Of a stretch of 64,000 nucleotides of DNA, positions 25,389-35,800 are shown piece by piece; position 1 is the stretch's first letter; each line of letters begins with the position of its first letter. Both the position numbers and the translations under genes were made by a program. Source of the stretch: Lachnospiraceae bacterium (GTDB taxonomy: Bacteria; Bacillota; Clostridia; Lachnospirales; Lachnospiraceae). The stretch lies in assembly GCA_021202335.1 (NCBI GenBank), contig JAJQDE010000053.1:42551-106550 (forward strand), read 5' to 3'. The notes under the pieces were generated by a model. It was not told the origin of the DNA. It saw only the letters and a list, made by a program, of their open reading frames with translations, and made no database searches.

Positions 25389-26491
25389 ACCGCATAATGC
25401 AGGCTCCTGTTTCGTATTTTCTTTATAGTAAGATAATCCGGTACAAGAGCCTTCATTTTATTTACAAGCTCCGTGCCGTAATCCTCATCGTATGTAAGCC
25501 GCAGCCTCTCTGCCGGAATGACCGCATACCTTTTTTGCATGTCATACTCGCAGTCCTGCGTGTAAAAATGTACGCTGATTATCTCGTTGTAATTGTCCTC
25601 AGAAATATTTACTGCCTTTTCATCATCACTGAAAAAGTCAATCTGTACCTCCGGAGCGCCAATGATTTCTCCGCCTTTAAAATGTAAATCCAGCTTATAT
25701 TTGTCCTGCGCTAAATTCAAAATATTCAAATCCGGTATGGCTGCCGCAAATTTTTCGCCGCCGTTTACCTCCATCGCAATTGCCCGAAGGCAGTCATAGT
25801 TTAAGTCCACCTTTCTTGAAAATTCCACAATCGTGTCAATTTCGCCATAGTATTTTTTCTCCAGCTTATCCGCAAGATAGCCTCTTATCTCCTCCTCCGA
25901 AGGATAATCAAACCTGAAATGATAGTGAAAACGCCCCGGGCGGTTCAGAATACAGTCGCTAAGCCCCCTGACTTCATTGCAGGTGATCACAAACAGCTTC
26001 TTTCCCTGTGATATCCCGTCAAAAAGCCCCAGCAGCTCCGCCTGCGGCTCCTGTTCCGCGTCCCTCGGCTTTAACGCCGCAAAGGTCTTGTCAAACTCAT
26101 CAAACAGCAGCATCACCCTTTGGTCCGGCTTTTCAAGATACGATGCAATCCCCGGAATGTATCTGTCCACCACAAGCACGGGAATCCCCTGTTTTATGGC
26201 CTCCACTGCCAAAAATCTTGCAAACAGCGTTTTTCCTATTCCTTTATCTCCGCTCAAAATCACTCCAAGATTTCTGTCAGACCGCCGGTAGGCTTCAAGC
26301 ACCTTTCTTACCTTTTCAGGCTGTCCCCCGTATATTTTTTCCTCCTTCAGCTCAATTTCCGCGTATTCCTCAAGATAAAAGCCCGACAGCTTTGCAAACC
26401 TCACAATATACGCTTTCGGCGGCAGCTCGTCAAAGGTCCGCACCATATCGTTGTAAATTTCAACTCTGTTTCCGATTTTAATTGCTTTCAT
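25385..26491 (-). CDS. AAA+ ATPase of unknown role
   Basis: This 368-aa protein has a central AAA+ core. Walker A is GDKGIGKT (about residues 81-88). Walker B is MLLFDEFDK (about 127-135). Sensor 1 lies in LFVITCNE, and an arginine-finger/box VII region is in ILNRPGRFHYHFRF. Residues 1-75 and the C-terminal 140 residues have no recognised domain. The C-terminal part is acidic and beta-rich (EVQIDFFSDDEKAVNISED). Single AAA+ proteins of this sort are seen in phages and as chromosomal orphans. There are no phage genes around it. Start ATG 26491 has GAGGT 6 bases upstream. Confidence 0.8.
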   Translation of the reverse strand: MKAIKIGNRVEIYNDMVRTFDELPPKAYIVRFAKLSGFYLEEYAEIELKEEKIYGGQPEKVRKVLEAYRRSDRNLGVILSGDKGIGKTLFARFLAVEAIKQGIPVLVVDRYIPGIASYLEKPDQRVMLLFDEFDKTFAALKPRDAEQEPQAELLGLFDGISQGKKLFVITCNEVRGLSDCILNRPGRFHYHFRFDYPSEEEIRGYLADKLEKKYYGEIDTIVEFSRKVDLNYDCLRAIAMEVNGGEKFAAAIPDLNILNLAQDKYKLDLHFKGGEIIGAPEVQIDFFSDDEKAVNISEDNYNEIISVHFYTQDCEYDMQKRYAVIPAERLRLTYDEDYGTELVNKMKALVPDYLTIKKIRNRSLHYAV

Positions 26492-26527
26492 AAATATACC
26501 TCATTTCCGCAAATTTTCCTATACGAT

Positions 26528-26572
26528 AAAAATCCTCCGATTAACACAAACTGCATGTGTCAATCAGAGGAT
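26528..26572 (-). terminator. Rho-independent terminator of asnS
   Basis: ATCCTCCGATTAACAC (26532-26547 approx.) pairs with GTGTCAATCAGAGGAT (26557-26572) with two mismatches, and TTTTT follows on the minus strand. It is about 80 bases past the asnS stop. Confidence 0.82.
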
Positions 26573-26652
26573 ATAACATTTTCACTATATTGTCATTGGA
26601 CGTTTAATCCAATAAAGAATTTGCGAGACGTCCCGCATAGCGTTTTACAGGC

Positions 26653-28035
26653 TTACAGCTCGCAGTTATTTACAGTCCGCGGGAACGGGATTACATCTCT
26701 GATATTGCCCATACCGGTAAGATACATCACGCAGCGCTCAAAGCCAAGCCCAAAGCCCGCATGTCTTGTGCTTCCGTAGCGGCGCAAATCAAGATAAAAG
26801 CCGTAATCCTCCTGATTTAAACCGCACTCCTCCATTCTTTTTATCAGCACGTCAAGCTTGTCCTCACGCTGACTGCCGCCAATAATTTCACCGATGCCCG
26901 GCACCAGGCAGTCCATCGCAGCCACCGTTTTACCATCCGCATTGAGCTTCATATAAAATGCTTTGATTTCCTTAGGATAATCCGTCACAAACACCGGTCT
27001 GCCAAAACGCTTTTCCGTCAGATACCGCTCATGCTCCGTCTGCAGGTCGCAGCCCCATGATACCTTATACTCAAACTCGTCATTATGCTTTTCCAGCTCC
27101 GCCACGGCGTCCGTGTAGGTAATATGCCCAAATTCCGAGCCTGCTACATGCTGCAGCCGCTCAATCAATCCCTTGTCCACAAACTGATTGAAAAACGCCA
27201 TCTCCTCAGGCGCGTTTTCAAGGACATAATTTATGATGTACTTGAGCATCCCCTCCGCAAGCAGCATATCGTCCTGCAGATCGGCAAACGCAATCTCCGG
27301 CTCAATCATCCAAAACTCTGCCGCATGGCGCGTCGTGTTTGAATTTTCGGCGCGGAAGGTCGGTCCGAAGGTATAAATGTTTTTAAATGCCATCGCATAA
27401 GCTTCACCATCCAGCTGACCGCTCACGGTGAGGTTAGTCGGCTTTCCGAAAAAATCCTTTGAAAAGTCAATGCGGCCGTCCGTCATGGGCAGATTATTAA
27501 GGTCAAGCGTTGTGACCTGAAACATTTCCCCCGCTCCCTCGCAGTCGCTCCCCGTGATAAGAGGCGTGTGCACATACACAAAATCCCGCTCCTGAAAAAA
27601 TCTGTGGATTGCATACGCGCAGAGCGAACGCACCCTGAACACCGCCTGAAAGGTGTTCGTGCGCGGTCTTAAATGAGAAATTGTCCTCAGATATTCAAAG
27701 CTGTGGCGCTTTTTCTGAAGCGGATAAGCCGGGTCGGAATCTCCTTCCACCTCCACCCTTGACGCCTGTACCTCAAAGGACTGCTTTGCCTCAGGAGTCA
27801 GAACCACAGTACCCGTCACAATAAGCGCCGCGCCCACATTCAGCTTTGATATTGCGGCAAAATTGTCAAGCCCGTCGCCGTAGACGACCTGCACCGGCTC
27901 AAAAAACGTGCCGTCGCTTACCACCAGAAATCCAAAGGTTTTTGAATCCCTTTTACTCTTAAGCCAGCCTCCGATTGTAACCTCCCTGTCCGCAAACTCC
28001 TGATAATTACGGTATAATTCACGTATGTTTATCAT
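26653..28035 (-). CDS. asnS: Asparagine--tRNA ligase
   Basis: This 460-aa class IIb synthetase charges tRNA-Asn. The N-terminal OB-fold anticodon-binding domain is at about 1-110 ([20 protein letters not shown]). Class II motif 2 is [21 protein letters not shown]. Motif 3 is [16 protein letters not shown] near the C-terminus, ending in [10 protein letters not shown], as expected for AsnRS. The length is normal. The start ATG 28035 follows GGAAAGGA. A good promoter lies about 65 bases upstream. No T-box leader was seen in the 160 bases available. Confidence 0.96.
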   Translation of the reverse strand: MINIRELYRNYQEFADREVTIGGWLKSKRDSKTFGFLVVSDGTFFEPVQVVYGDGLDNFAAISKLNVGAALIVTGTVVLTPEAKQSFEVQASRVEVEGDSDPAYPLQKKRHSFEYLRTISHLRPRTNTFQAVFRVRSLCAYAIHRFFQERDFVYVHTPLITGSDCEGAGEMFQVTTLDLNNLPMTDGRIDFSKDFFGKPTNLTVSGQLDGEAYAMAFKNIYTFGPTFRAENSNTTRHAAEFWMIEPEIAFADLQDDMLLAEGMLKYIINYVLENAPEEMAFFNQFVDKGLIERLQHVAGSEFGHITYTDAVAELEKHNDEFEYKVSWGCDLQTEHERYLTEKRFGRPVFVTDYPKEIKAFYMKLNADGKTVAAMDCLVPGIGEIIGGSQREDKLDVLIKRMEECGLNQEDYGFYLDLRRYGSTRHAGFGLGFERCVMYLTGMGNIRDVIPFPRTVNNCEL

Positions 28036-28098
28036 TACGATATCCTTTCCTTTCTTCTATTTGCGCTCATAAAAAGGTCCGAACACATCATGCTACCC

Positions 28099-28127
28099 AT
28101 TATACCCTTTTCAGGTTATGTACGCAA
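28099..28127 (-). promoter_or_regulatory. Sigma-A-type promoter for asnS
   Basis: On the minus strand TTGCGT (28127-28122) is followed after 17 bases by a perfect TATAAT (28104-28099). The promoter sits inside an imperfect 16-bp inverted repeat (about 28073-28088 and 28131-28146, 14 of 16 positions pairing) that may be the terminator of the upstream small gene or an operator. Confidence 0.7.
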
Positions 28128-28195
28128 GTGTGTCCGAACCTTTTATAAGAATTGACGCGGCTTACAAACCGGCGTTTTTTCCGGCACAGCGCATT

Positions 28196-28417
28196 TTACT
28201 GCGCCGTCTGCATCTGTGCCATTTGGATCAGGTCATTAATCTCAAGCCCCGACTTCTGCACCACAATTCTAAGCTCGTTGAGCTCCTCTGTCTTTTGCAG
28301 CTCCAAAAGCTCATTCAGCTCGTCGCGCTCCTTTTTTATCCTTGTGGAAAGAGCTTCTATCAAATCCTCTTTCTGCGTTATTTTTTCCTGTAATGACTTC
28401 TTAACTCCTCTTGCCAT
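28196..28417 (-). CDS. Small coiled-coil protein (73 aa)
   Basis: The protein starts MARGVKKSLQEKITQ and continues as a single charged helix with a heptad pattern (LIEALSTRIKKERDELNELLELQ), so it should form a coiled coil. It has no known domain. The chosen ATG at 28417 follows GGAGG with 5-base spacing. The frame also has an ATG four codons earlier without a site. It is monocistronic between an asnS promoter region and an upstream gap. A DNA-binding or assembly role is conceivable but not supported. Confidence 0.72.
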   Translation of the reverse strand: MARGVKKSLQEKITQKEDLIEALSTRIKKERDELNELLELQKTEELNELRIVVQKSGLEINDLIQMAQMQTAQ

Positions 28418-28429
28418 AGCTTCCTCCAT

Positions 28430-28755
28430 TTCCGCGCTCTTTGCGCATAAAGCAATGTTTGTGCTTTTTTCTTTATGCCTTTTGTCGCCCCAAACATTAT
28501 ATGTATAAATTATATGGACAAGATTGGAAAAATATTCATACAGGCTTTAAGATGTTTAAAAATTCCCATGAAAAGCTTTAGTCCGGAAATGCCGGGAGCA
28601 GGATTGCCCCATACGTTAAACATGGTCAGATTTTCCAATGAAAACCTAACCATGAAACATTAAATGTCTTTATTTATTAATTTATTATTAAAAACGTTAT
28701 TTTTCCAATTCCTGCTTACGATGCAGGTTCATGCAGGTTCATGCAGCAGTGCAGA
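28430..28755. other. Intergenic region without a gene
   Basis: This 326-base gap holds an inverted repeat GCATAAAG/CTTTATGC (about 28446-28453 and 28472-28479) upstream of the small coiled-coil gene. It also holds an AT-rich centre and a tandem repeat of TTCATGCAGG with partial copies (about 28711-28745) next to the end of the Ser/Glu-rich gene. No ribosome binding site with a credible frame was seen. Confidence 0.6.
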
Positions 28756-29286
28756 TTACTCCTCCACTGCGGCGTCAGCTTCCTGCTCCTGCGTTTCCTC
28801 TTCTTCCTCTGTTTCGCCTGACTGACGTGAAGCTATCTCTTCATTATACTCCGCCTGCGTAATTTCGCCGTTTTCGAGCATCTGCTTCAGCTCGAGCGTA
28901 GTATAAGAGGACAGGCTGCTCGTGGAAGATGAGTAAGAAGAAGAGCTTACTGTTGAAGCGTCTGCGCTGTTCTCATTTTGGACGCTTGTATACTCGTTAA
29001 TTCCAACGCCTGATGCAGCCTCGGAAATCATTGCGGCCGTGGAATCAGTGTAGCCCTCATCCTCCGACGTCACCTCGCCCGAGCTGCCGACAAAGGTCTT
29101 TTGCTCATAAGCCGTTCCCAAAGCGGAAATCTCTAACGTATCTCCATCAGCAGACACGGCTGTTGCGCTGCTTTCTTCCTCTTCCTTTTTTGAATCAGCA
29201 TTAACGGAAGATGTTGAAACGGACAGATTTTGAAGTCCAATGGCAGATGTGCCTGCCAAACCGCTGCCTTGTATTGATAAACTCAT
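28756..29286 (-). CDS. Ser/Glu-rich protein with a C-terminal SHOCT-like helix pair
   Basis: This 176-aa low-complexity protein starts MSLSIQGSGLAGTSAIGLQN. It continues with acidic and Ser/Thr-rich stretches and carries the segment DTLEISALG. Near the end it has LELKQMLENGEITQAEYNEEIASR, which resembles the short C-terminal oligomerisation motif (SHOCT type, LxxLL..G.IT..EY). There is no signal peptide. The start ATG 29286 follows GGAATGGAGG with 5-base spacing. It is transcribed away from the TRAP/chemoreceptor pair. The function is unknown. Confidence 0.75.
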   Translation of the reverse strand: MSLSIQGSGLAGTSAIGLQNLSVSTSSVNADSKKEEEESSATAVSADGDTLEISALGTAYEQKTFVGSSGEVTSEDEGYTDSTAAMISEAASGVGINEYTSVQNENSADASTVSSSSYSSSTSSLSSYTTLELKQMLENGEITQAEYNEEIASRQSGETEEEEETQEQEADAAVEE

Positions 29287-29490
29287 AAAAACCTCCATTC
29301 CGACATTTATGTTTTGCCTTATATATCGGTCTTTAAAACAGCATGTTTATAGAGTTCACAGACTCATCACACAAAAAACACAGAAAAGACATAAAACCGG
29401 GCAGATTTTCCGCCGGGCGGATTCATGTCGGAAAATTTCACATGGCAAAATACGTTATTTCAAGGGCGCTTTGGCGGTTTTGTATAAATT

Positions 29491-29519
29491 TTGTAAAATT
29501 ATTGTGAAAATAATATAAA
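29491..29519 (+). promoter_or_regulatory. Possible promoter for the DctP-chemoreceptor pair
   Basis: TTGTAA (29491-29496) and TATAAA (29514-29519) are separated by 17 bases in a very AT-rich stretch, 78 bases before the dctP-like start codon. AT-rich context makes chance matches likely. Confidence 0.5.
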
Positions 29520-29596
29520 AATGATTCAATGTATATACGCAAAATGCAAAAACGCATTTGCCATTTTGCCTAATGCAAATAAGGAGGTTAATGATT

Positions 29597-30679
29597 ATGA
29601 AGTTTTGCAGAATTTTATCCGCTGTTATTGCTGCAGGACTGACCGCAGGTATCATTTGCGGCTGCGCGGATACCGGTTCATCGAGAAGAACCATAGGCTC
29701 CATTGCCGACGAAAGCGAAAGCAGTACGCTGTCAGGCACGGAGCCGGAGCTCACTTTAGTAATAGCGTCAAATCAGACGTCACAGGAAAATCCATACCAC
29801 TTCGGACTGGAAACCTTTAAAGAAGTAGCCGAGGAGCTTTCCGGCGGCGCTGTTTCCGTGACCTGCAGCGACGGGGACCTGAGCGAGGACGAAGCGGAAT
29901 TAATAAGTCTTTTGGACGCGGGGGAGGTTCAAATGGTTGTCTGCTCTCCCAGCAACATGACCTCCGCAGGCGTTTCGGAGGTAAACATGCTCTCGCTGCT
30001 GTACCTGTTTGACGGCTTCAGCCATTGGGAGGCCGCAATGGACGGCGAATTCGGTTCGGCAATGACCGACGTCATTCTCGAAAAAACCAACAACCAATAC
30101 CGTATTATGGGCTATTGGTCTGCCGGCGTCAGAGATTATTACGGCAAAATCCCTATCACATCGCCTGCCGATGTGGCGGGGCTTACAATACGTACACAGG
30201 TTTCAGGCGTGGTGTTCGATTATTGGACCACTCTTGGAGCAATTCCGGTAAATGTCGGCTGGGGCGATTTATATGACGCCTTAAAGAACAATGAAGTGGA
30301 TTCCGCGGAGAACGACTATACCAACCTTATGCTCAAGGAGCACCATACCACAGAAAACGGAAAATACATATGCGAAACGCACCACGATTACACAACGCGT
30401 CTGTTTATCATGAACGGCGATTTTTATGACAGCCTCACCGGCGAGCAGAAAAACTGGATTGACACGGCGGCGCTCGCAGCCACGCTGCAGGAGCGTTCCG
30501 TAACCTATGACATGATGGACAGTTCAAAGGAGCAATGTATTGCAGAGGGCTCTGTTGTCACGGCGTATGAGGATATCGACATTGAAGCCTTTAAAGCGCC
30601 TGCAATTGAAATTCAGGACAGCTATGCGTCTGAAAACGGTTTGGAAACATACCTTGAAATGATCAGACGCGCTCAATAA
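29597..30679 (+). CDS. TRAP-type (DctP family) substrate-binding lipoprotein
   Basis: This 360-aa secreted lipoprotein has a signal peptide with lipobox ICGC (Cys at about residue 22). A DctP-type periplasmic-binding fold follows. Typical family stretches are VIASNQTSQENPYHFGLETFKEVAEELS at the start, split by short gaps from homologues, and ADVAGLTIRTQVSGVV and VNVGWGDLYDALKNNEVDSAEN in the middle, which hold the usual Arg of the carboxylate site. No DctQ or DctM membrane subunits are near, so it is unlikely to be part of a complete importer here. A chemoreceptor gene follows 17 bases downstream, which suggests that the loaded protein signals to that receptor. The ATG at 29597 is preferred over 29591 because its distance from AGGAGG is normal. 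Confidence 0.87.
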   Translation: MKFCRILSAVIAAGLTAGIICGCADTGSSRRTIGSIADESESSTLSGTEPELTLVIASNQTSQENPYHFGLETFKEVAEELSGGAVSVTCSDGDLSEDEAELISLLDAGEVQMVVCSPSNMTSAGVSEVNMLSLLYLFDGFSHWEAAMDGEFGSAMTDVILEKTNNQYRIMGYWSAGVRDYYGKIPITSPADVAGLTIRTQVSGVVFDYWTTLGAIPVNVGWGDLYDALKNNEVDSAENDYTNLMLKEHHTTENGKYICETHHDYTTRLFIMNGDFYDSLTGEQKNWIDTAALAATLQERSVTYDMMDSSKEQCIAEGSVVTAYEDIDIEAFKAPAIEIQDSYASENGLETYLEMIRRAQ

Positions 30680-30696
30680 TAAAGGAGGGGAAAGCC

Positions 30697-32796
30697 TTGT
30701 CAACACCAAACGCAAGCACAACAGCAAACAAAAAAACAAAGGAGCGTCTGCCTATTGCCAGCATTAAATTGAAGCTGGTAATCGGTTTCGCAATCCCATT
30801 GATATGTGTAATTATCATTGGCATGGTGTCCTATTCTCTGGCAGCATCGGGAATGTCCGAAAACTATGAGGATTCCATGTCAAAGGCAATGTCCATGACC
30901 ATTGAATATATGGATTTTGGATTTGCGTCGGCAGTGTCCGAATCTGAACAGCTTTATTATGACACGGACCTTGTAAAATGGGCTACCGGCGCAATTTACA
31001 ACGAGTACACGCGTACCGAGGTCATGGAAAATGTTTCCGTCGATTTGGGCATCAGGCAGCAGGGAAATGAATTTCTGGCTGATATGTACATTATCCCGGA
31101 GAGCGGGCTGACGCTTATTTCAACCAACGAAAACCAATCGGACATACCCGGCTTTTATAATGATTTGGAGGAAAAAGAGGAAGCTGTCTGCCTGGAATCG
31201 CTTCAGGGCAGTTGGATCGGCTATCACAATTATATTGACGAGGTGCTCGCACAGCATGACGCCGATTATTCCTCCGACGAATACATATGCTCCTACATCA
31301 GACCCATGACGACAAGATGAGCATGCATTGTCGTAGATTACAGCAGCGACACAATGGCGGAAATCCTGCGCAGCCTGGAGCTTGGCGAGGAAAGCATATC
31401 AGCCTTTGTCACTGCGGACGGCAGAGAGCTTCTGCTGCAGGGCAGCGAAATCATAAAGGACGGAAGCTTTTCATTCACCAATCAGTCATATTTCACGGAA
31501 GCAATGTCAGACTCCGCTGCTACCATTATTGATTACGTTACCTATGAAAATCAGAAATATCTGTTTATTGTGAGCAAGAGCTATCAAAACGGCTCGGCAA
31601 TCTGCGCCATGGTTCCGGTAAGCATGGTGAATGAGGGCGCAAATTCCATCCGGAGCATTACTGTCATTATCGTGATACTCTCCTGCCTGATTGCAGTGGC
31701 AGTCAGCATATTCATCATTGTCGGAATCAGCTCTACAATCAGCCATATAAACGCAAAACTGAATCTTGTGGCAGGCGGAGATTTGACCGTAAGCATGAAC
31801 ACGGAAAGGCACGACGAGTTTAAGGGACTGGTAAGGGGTATCGTGGATATGGTTAAAAATTCCCGTAATCTTATCACGCAGGTGCTTAAAACCTCGGAAA
31901 ATGTTTCCACCTCTACGGCAAGGCTTTCCGAAGCTTCGGAGATACTTACGGCGTCAAGTGAGCAGATTGCAACTGCGGTAGACGAAATCGATAAGGGAAT
32001 GAACCGTCAGGCGGGCGATTCTCAAAACTGTCTGATGCAGATGGATGAGCTGTCGCAGAGAATTTCCCGCGCGGTAGACATCGTCAAGAGAATGGGTACG
32101 ATTACGGACAACACAAAAAATGTCATTACGGACAGTATGTCAACCATGGATGATTTGGCAGTTAAGTCAGCCGATACCACCAATATCACCCAAAGCGTTA
32201 CCGACAATATCCGTCAGCTTGGCGACAGCCTTTCAGAGGTTGAAAAGTTTGTGGAAATGATAAACGGAATTGCGGAGGAAACCAGCCTGCTTGCATTAAA
32301 CGCTTCCATCGAGGCTGCAAGAGCCGGCGCGGCAGGACGCGGCTTCGCTGTCGTGGCGCAGTCCGTAAGCTCTCTTTCCGACGGAACCATTGAGGCTGCA
32401 AAGCAAATCCAAAATGTCATGGAGGAAATCAAAACCCGTGCGGACAACACGGTGCAGGTTTCTTCACAGGCAGAAGAAATTGTTTCAAAGCAGTCCGAAA
32501 CCGTAAACGACACCATTCAGGTGTTTAGCAGTATGAACGAATATTTGGAGGGTCTTATCAGTGAAATCGGCTCCTTGGAGGGAACTATTGAAAGCATGGA
32601 ACGCCACAGAAACGATACGCTGTCGGCAATCGAAAATATTTCCGCCGCTTCAGAGGAAACAGCTTCCTCAGTTTCAACCGTAAACGATTCGCTGAAAAAC
32701 CAAATTTCCATCATCGACCATTTGCACGATTCCACCTTGGAGCTGGAGCAGAGAGCCAAAGAGCTTACTGCTGCCGTGAATGCATTTAAAATATAA
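30697..32796 (+). pseudogene. Methyl-accepting chemotaxis protein with an in-frame TGA
   Basis: The gene encodes a transmembrane chemoreceptor of 699 codons, but codon 208 is TGA (31318-31320). Before it are membrane segment 1 (about 26-48) and most of the sensor domain. After it the same frame continues the sensor domain (ACIVVDYSSDTMAEIL). It then gives membrane segment 2 (ITVIIVILSCLIAVAVSIFI), a HAMP domain and the signalling hairpin with LLALNASIEAARAGAAGRGF. Termination would leave a sensor domain without a signalling part. The start is TTG at 30697 behind GGAGGGG. The receptor has no CheR pentapeptide at its end. It is the second gene after the DctP-type protein. Nonsense mutation, readthrough or an error are all possible. 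Confidence 0.88.
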
Positions 32797-32800
32797 TTTC

Positions 32801-32837
32801 AAAAAACAACAGGCTGTGATAAGCCTGTTGTTTTTTT
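32801..32837. terminator. Bidirectional terminator between two convergent genes
   Basis: CAACAGGCT (32807-32815) pairs with AGCCTGTTG (32822-32830), with A-run on one side (32801-32806) and T-run on the other (32831-32837). It serves the chemoreceptor gene and the CAP-domain gene. Confidence 0.92.
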
Positions 32838-35800
32838 ATATATTTATATCCCTGCCTGCTATATCAAACTTATAAGTCACGCTCCCGCCATACAAGGGGC
32901 TTACGCCGCTGACGGTCACGGTTCCTTTATTCTTTCCCGCCGTTACATTCGCGCCATAGCTGAGAGTATAATCCTTACCTTCAATCAATACCGCTCCGCC
33001 GTATGACACCGTGACCTCCGGCGTTATACCCGACCCCGAATAGGAAACGCTGCTTATCACAGCCTGCAGCTCCTTCTTATTCAGCTTATCTTTGTATATT
33101 GGAAGCTCAGCCGTAATTCCCGTGTCCGCGCTGTAGCTGCTGCCGTCAGCCGCAGTTATTACCACCCTCGGCATATCTTCCTTAGTGGCAGTTCCCGCCT
33201 CATACTTTGCAAGATACTCCAAATAATCCGACTGCGTATTATTTACATAAGTGACTTCATAGTCCTTCCCCGGGCTCAGCTTTGCTTTACCCTCCGTCAC
33301 CTTTACCGCCGGCTTATATTCATATGAAGCATCCTTAGCCTCATTATATGCTGTAGGCAAAACGCTCACCGTCACGTTCTCCAAAGAGCCCTGCGTTATC
33401 GTAAACGGTATGCTCAATGTGCCTTTATAATTACCTTTTCCCTTAACGACAATCTCCGGCGCCTTTTCATATGAGGATGCGGCGACTGCCTTATTGTTCC
33501 TGAACTTCAGCGTATAATCCGTTCCTTCAGTAAGAGCCTTACCGGAAGCATTTGTAAGCAGCACTCTCTCCGAAGGCTGCACACCGCCCTTTTCAAACGG
33601 AACTGTTATGCTGCCGGTCGAAGCGTCCTGCACGACCATACTCTCATCACTGATATCCGCAGCATTTATCTTAAATGTTTTTCTGAAGCTGCCGCTGTAA
33701 CCCTTTGAAGCGACTCCCGTAAATGTCATGGAAGCCTTCCCACTGCTGACGTTCCCGGTATAGCTTATCGTATAATCCGTACCGTAAACCAGCGCGGTTT
33801 CCCCGTCCGTGCCCGCACCATAGATTAGGCTTACATTATTTTGAGTGAGCGCCTTGCCGGTATAATCCCGGTCGGATATTCCATCCACAGTGACCGTCTT
33901 TGCGCTGAAGGTTCTTCCTTTTATGGTAAACGTCTGACTCTTCGTTCCCGCATAATCTCCAATGCCCGTAATCACCAGCTGTGCCTTTCCCACGGAAGCA
34001 TTATTCTTATAGCTTACCTCATAATCGTCGCCATATGACAGGACCGTATTCCCCATTTTTACTATAAAAGCGTCATCAGATGCAGTATCGGAAGGATTAA
34101 GGGTTATCCTCCTGCCGGTGTAGTCAACGCTCTTAATATTATTCCCCAATACAATCTTTACATTCTTAATAAGATGCCCTGCGTCAGCAACATACACCTC
34201 TTTTTCAATCGTGCCTTCATAATTGCCTGCACCGTCCAGCCTTAAAGTAAAGCTTCCCGAATATCCTGCGGGAACCATTGCATTATCCATACTCACGCCC
34301 GCTGCAATACTGTTTCCGTCCCCGTCATATGCATCCCTGCTCAGCAGCGTCAGTTCAAAATCCGTCCCCTGCTTCATGGACTTTACACCCTTTATTGATT
34401 TGAACGGGCTTACGGCTTTCTTCGTATTAATTGAAAGCTGGTCGCTGTACTTAAGTGTGCAGTCCTCCAAATCTACCGGAAGTATGTTGAAATTCACATC
34501 CACGGTGCCGGTGTAATTGCCCTTACCCTTGATTATCACATAGGGCAGCGCACTGTTAAAAGCCTTACCTGCACCGCTGCCGCTCTTTAACACGCCTCCC
34601 GCGTTTGCGTTTACGTTGTTTACATATGCTACGGTATAATCCTTATTCAGCCTTAATGCCGTTGTCCCGTCATACACACTTACCTGCGGCTTTAAAGCCT
34701 TGCCGGTATAGGTCATATCCCCTATCTCCTGCACCGAAAAATCGCCGCTGCTTATGAGCCACTTCGCGTAAAGAGTGATATCCGACTGCACAATGTCGCT
34801 CTTAAAATCCCATTTATTCACGCACGAAGGCTCCCTGTACCAGCCGTTGAAAAGATACCCTTCCGCTTCCGGCTCCGCCGGCTCTTCCACATTGGAGCCG
34901 GCAATAACTCCCGCGTAGCCGGTCGGCGCCGTACCGTGCCCCTGCACATCGAACGTGACGGTATACACGACTGCCTCCTCCGCCACCAGCAATGTACCGT
35001 TCTCATACGTAATAGTATAATTGCTTCCGGCATCCGCGCCTGACGGCACTATGTCGTAAGCCCCCGCCGCTTCCGTGCTCACAATATCACAGGTAAGGAT
35101 CGGCTCTGTCACAAGCTTATCATCGCCAAACAGCCCATCCGTGCCATACGCGTAAGAGGACGGGATTTGTGCGCCGACCTTCACGTAAACATCCTCCGCG
35201 TATATAAGCAGTTCAGCCGGGCTTATTTCAAAGCTTTCATAAAAGCAGTCCTCATAATAACCGCAGCCGGTAATCAGTGCGCTCGCCGTCCCTGCATTTA
35301 TATTGTCGTAATACAGAACCGTATAATCCTCATTCTCCGTCAGCGTATTTTTGTTAAAGGTCAGCACGACCGCAGGCTCCTTCTTTGTGCCGTCATACAC
35401 CATCGTCCCGCCCCGGAATGATACGCTGACTGCGGATTTATTTTCCGTAAGGGAAGCATACACGTTTACCGTCGCCTCAATATCGGACAGCGTCTGATAG
35501 CCCGCAGTGTCATATGGGGTGAATATTGCGGGATAGGCAACGCTCCCGACTGTGTCCGGCTTTGTGCTGCCGTTCTGCCATGTGTAAATCCCGTACTCAT
35601 TTTCCGGAAGCGCTATATCGGACAGCGTCTGCCCGTATGTGCCGCTCACCACCGGCTCAGCCACAATCAGCACGTCAAAGCTTGAAACGCAGCCCTCATA
35701 GAGCACCGAAACCGTGCATATGCCTGCCGTTGCCGATGAAAAACCGCTTATCATGGAGGACGTCATGCTCACGCTGCTCCCGGAATTAAGGCTTACCTTA

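Noticed and set aside
21742..31320. Global reassignment of TAG or TGA to explain the three internal stops
   Set aside because: Many intact genes in the window end properly at TAG (leuS, the 1590-aa protein, GH127) or TGA (sortase, maf), so both codons work as stops here.
31318..31358. Selenocysteine insertion at the chemoreceptor TGA
   Set aside because: The hairpin is bulged and its loop does not show a convincing bacterial SECIS pattern. A selenocysteine in a sensor domain without redox role is unlikely.
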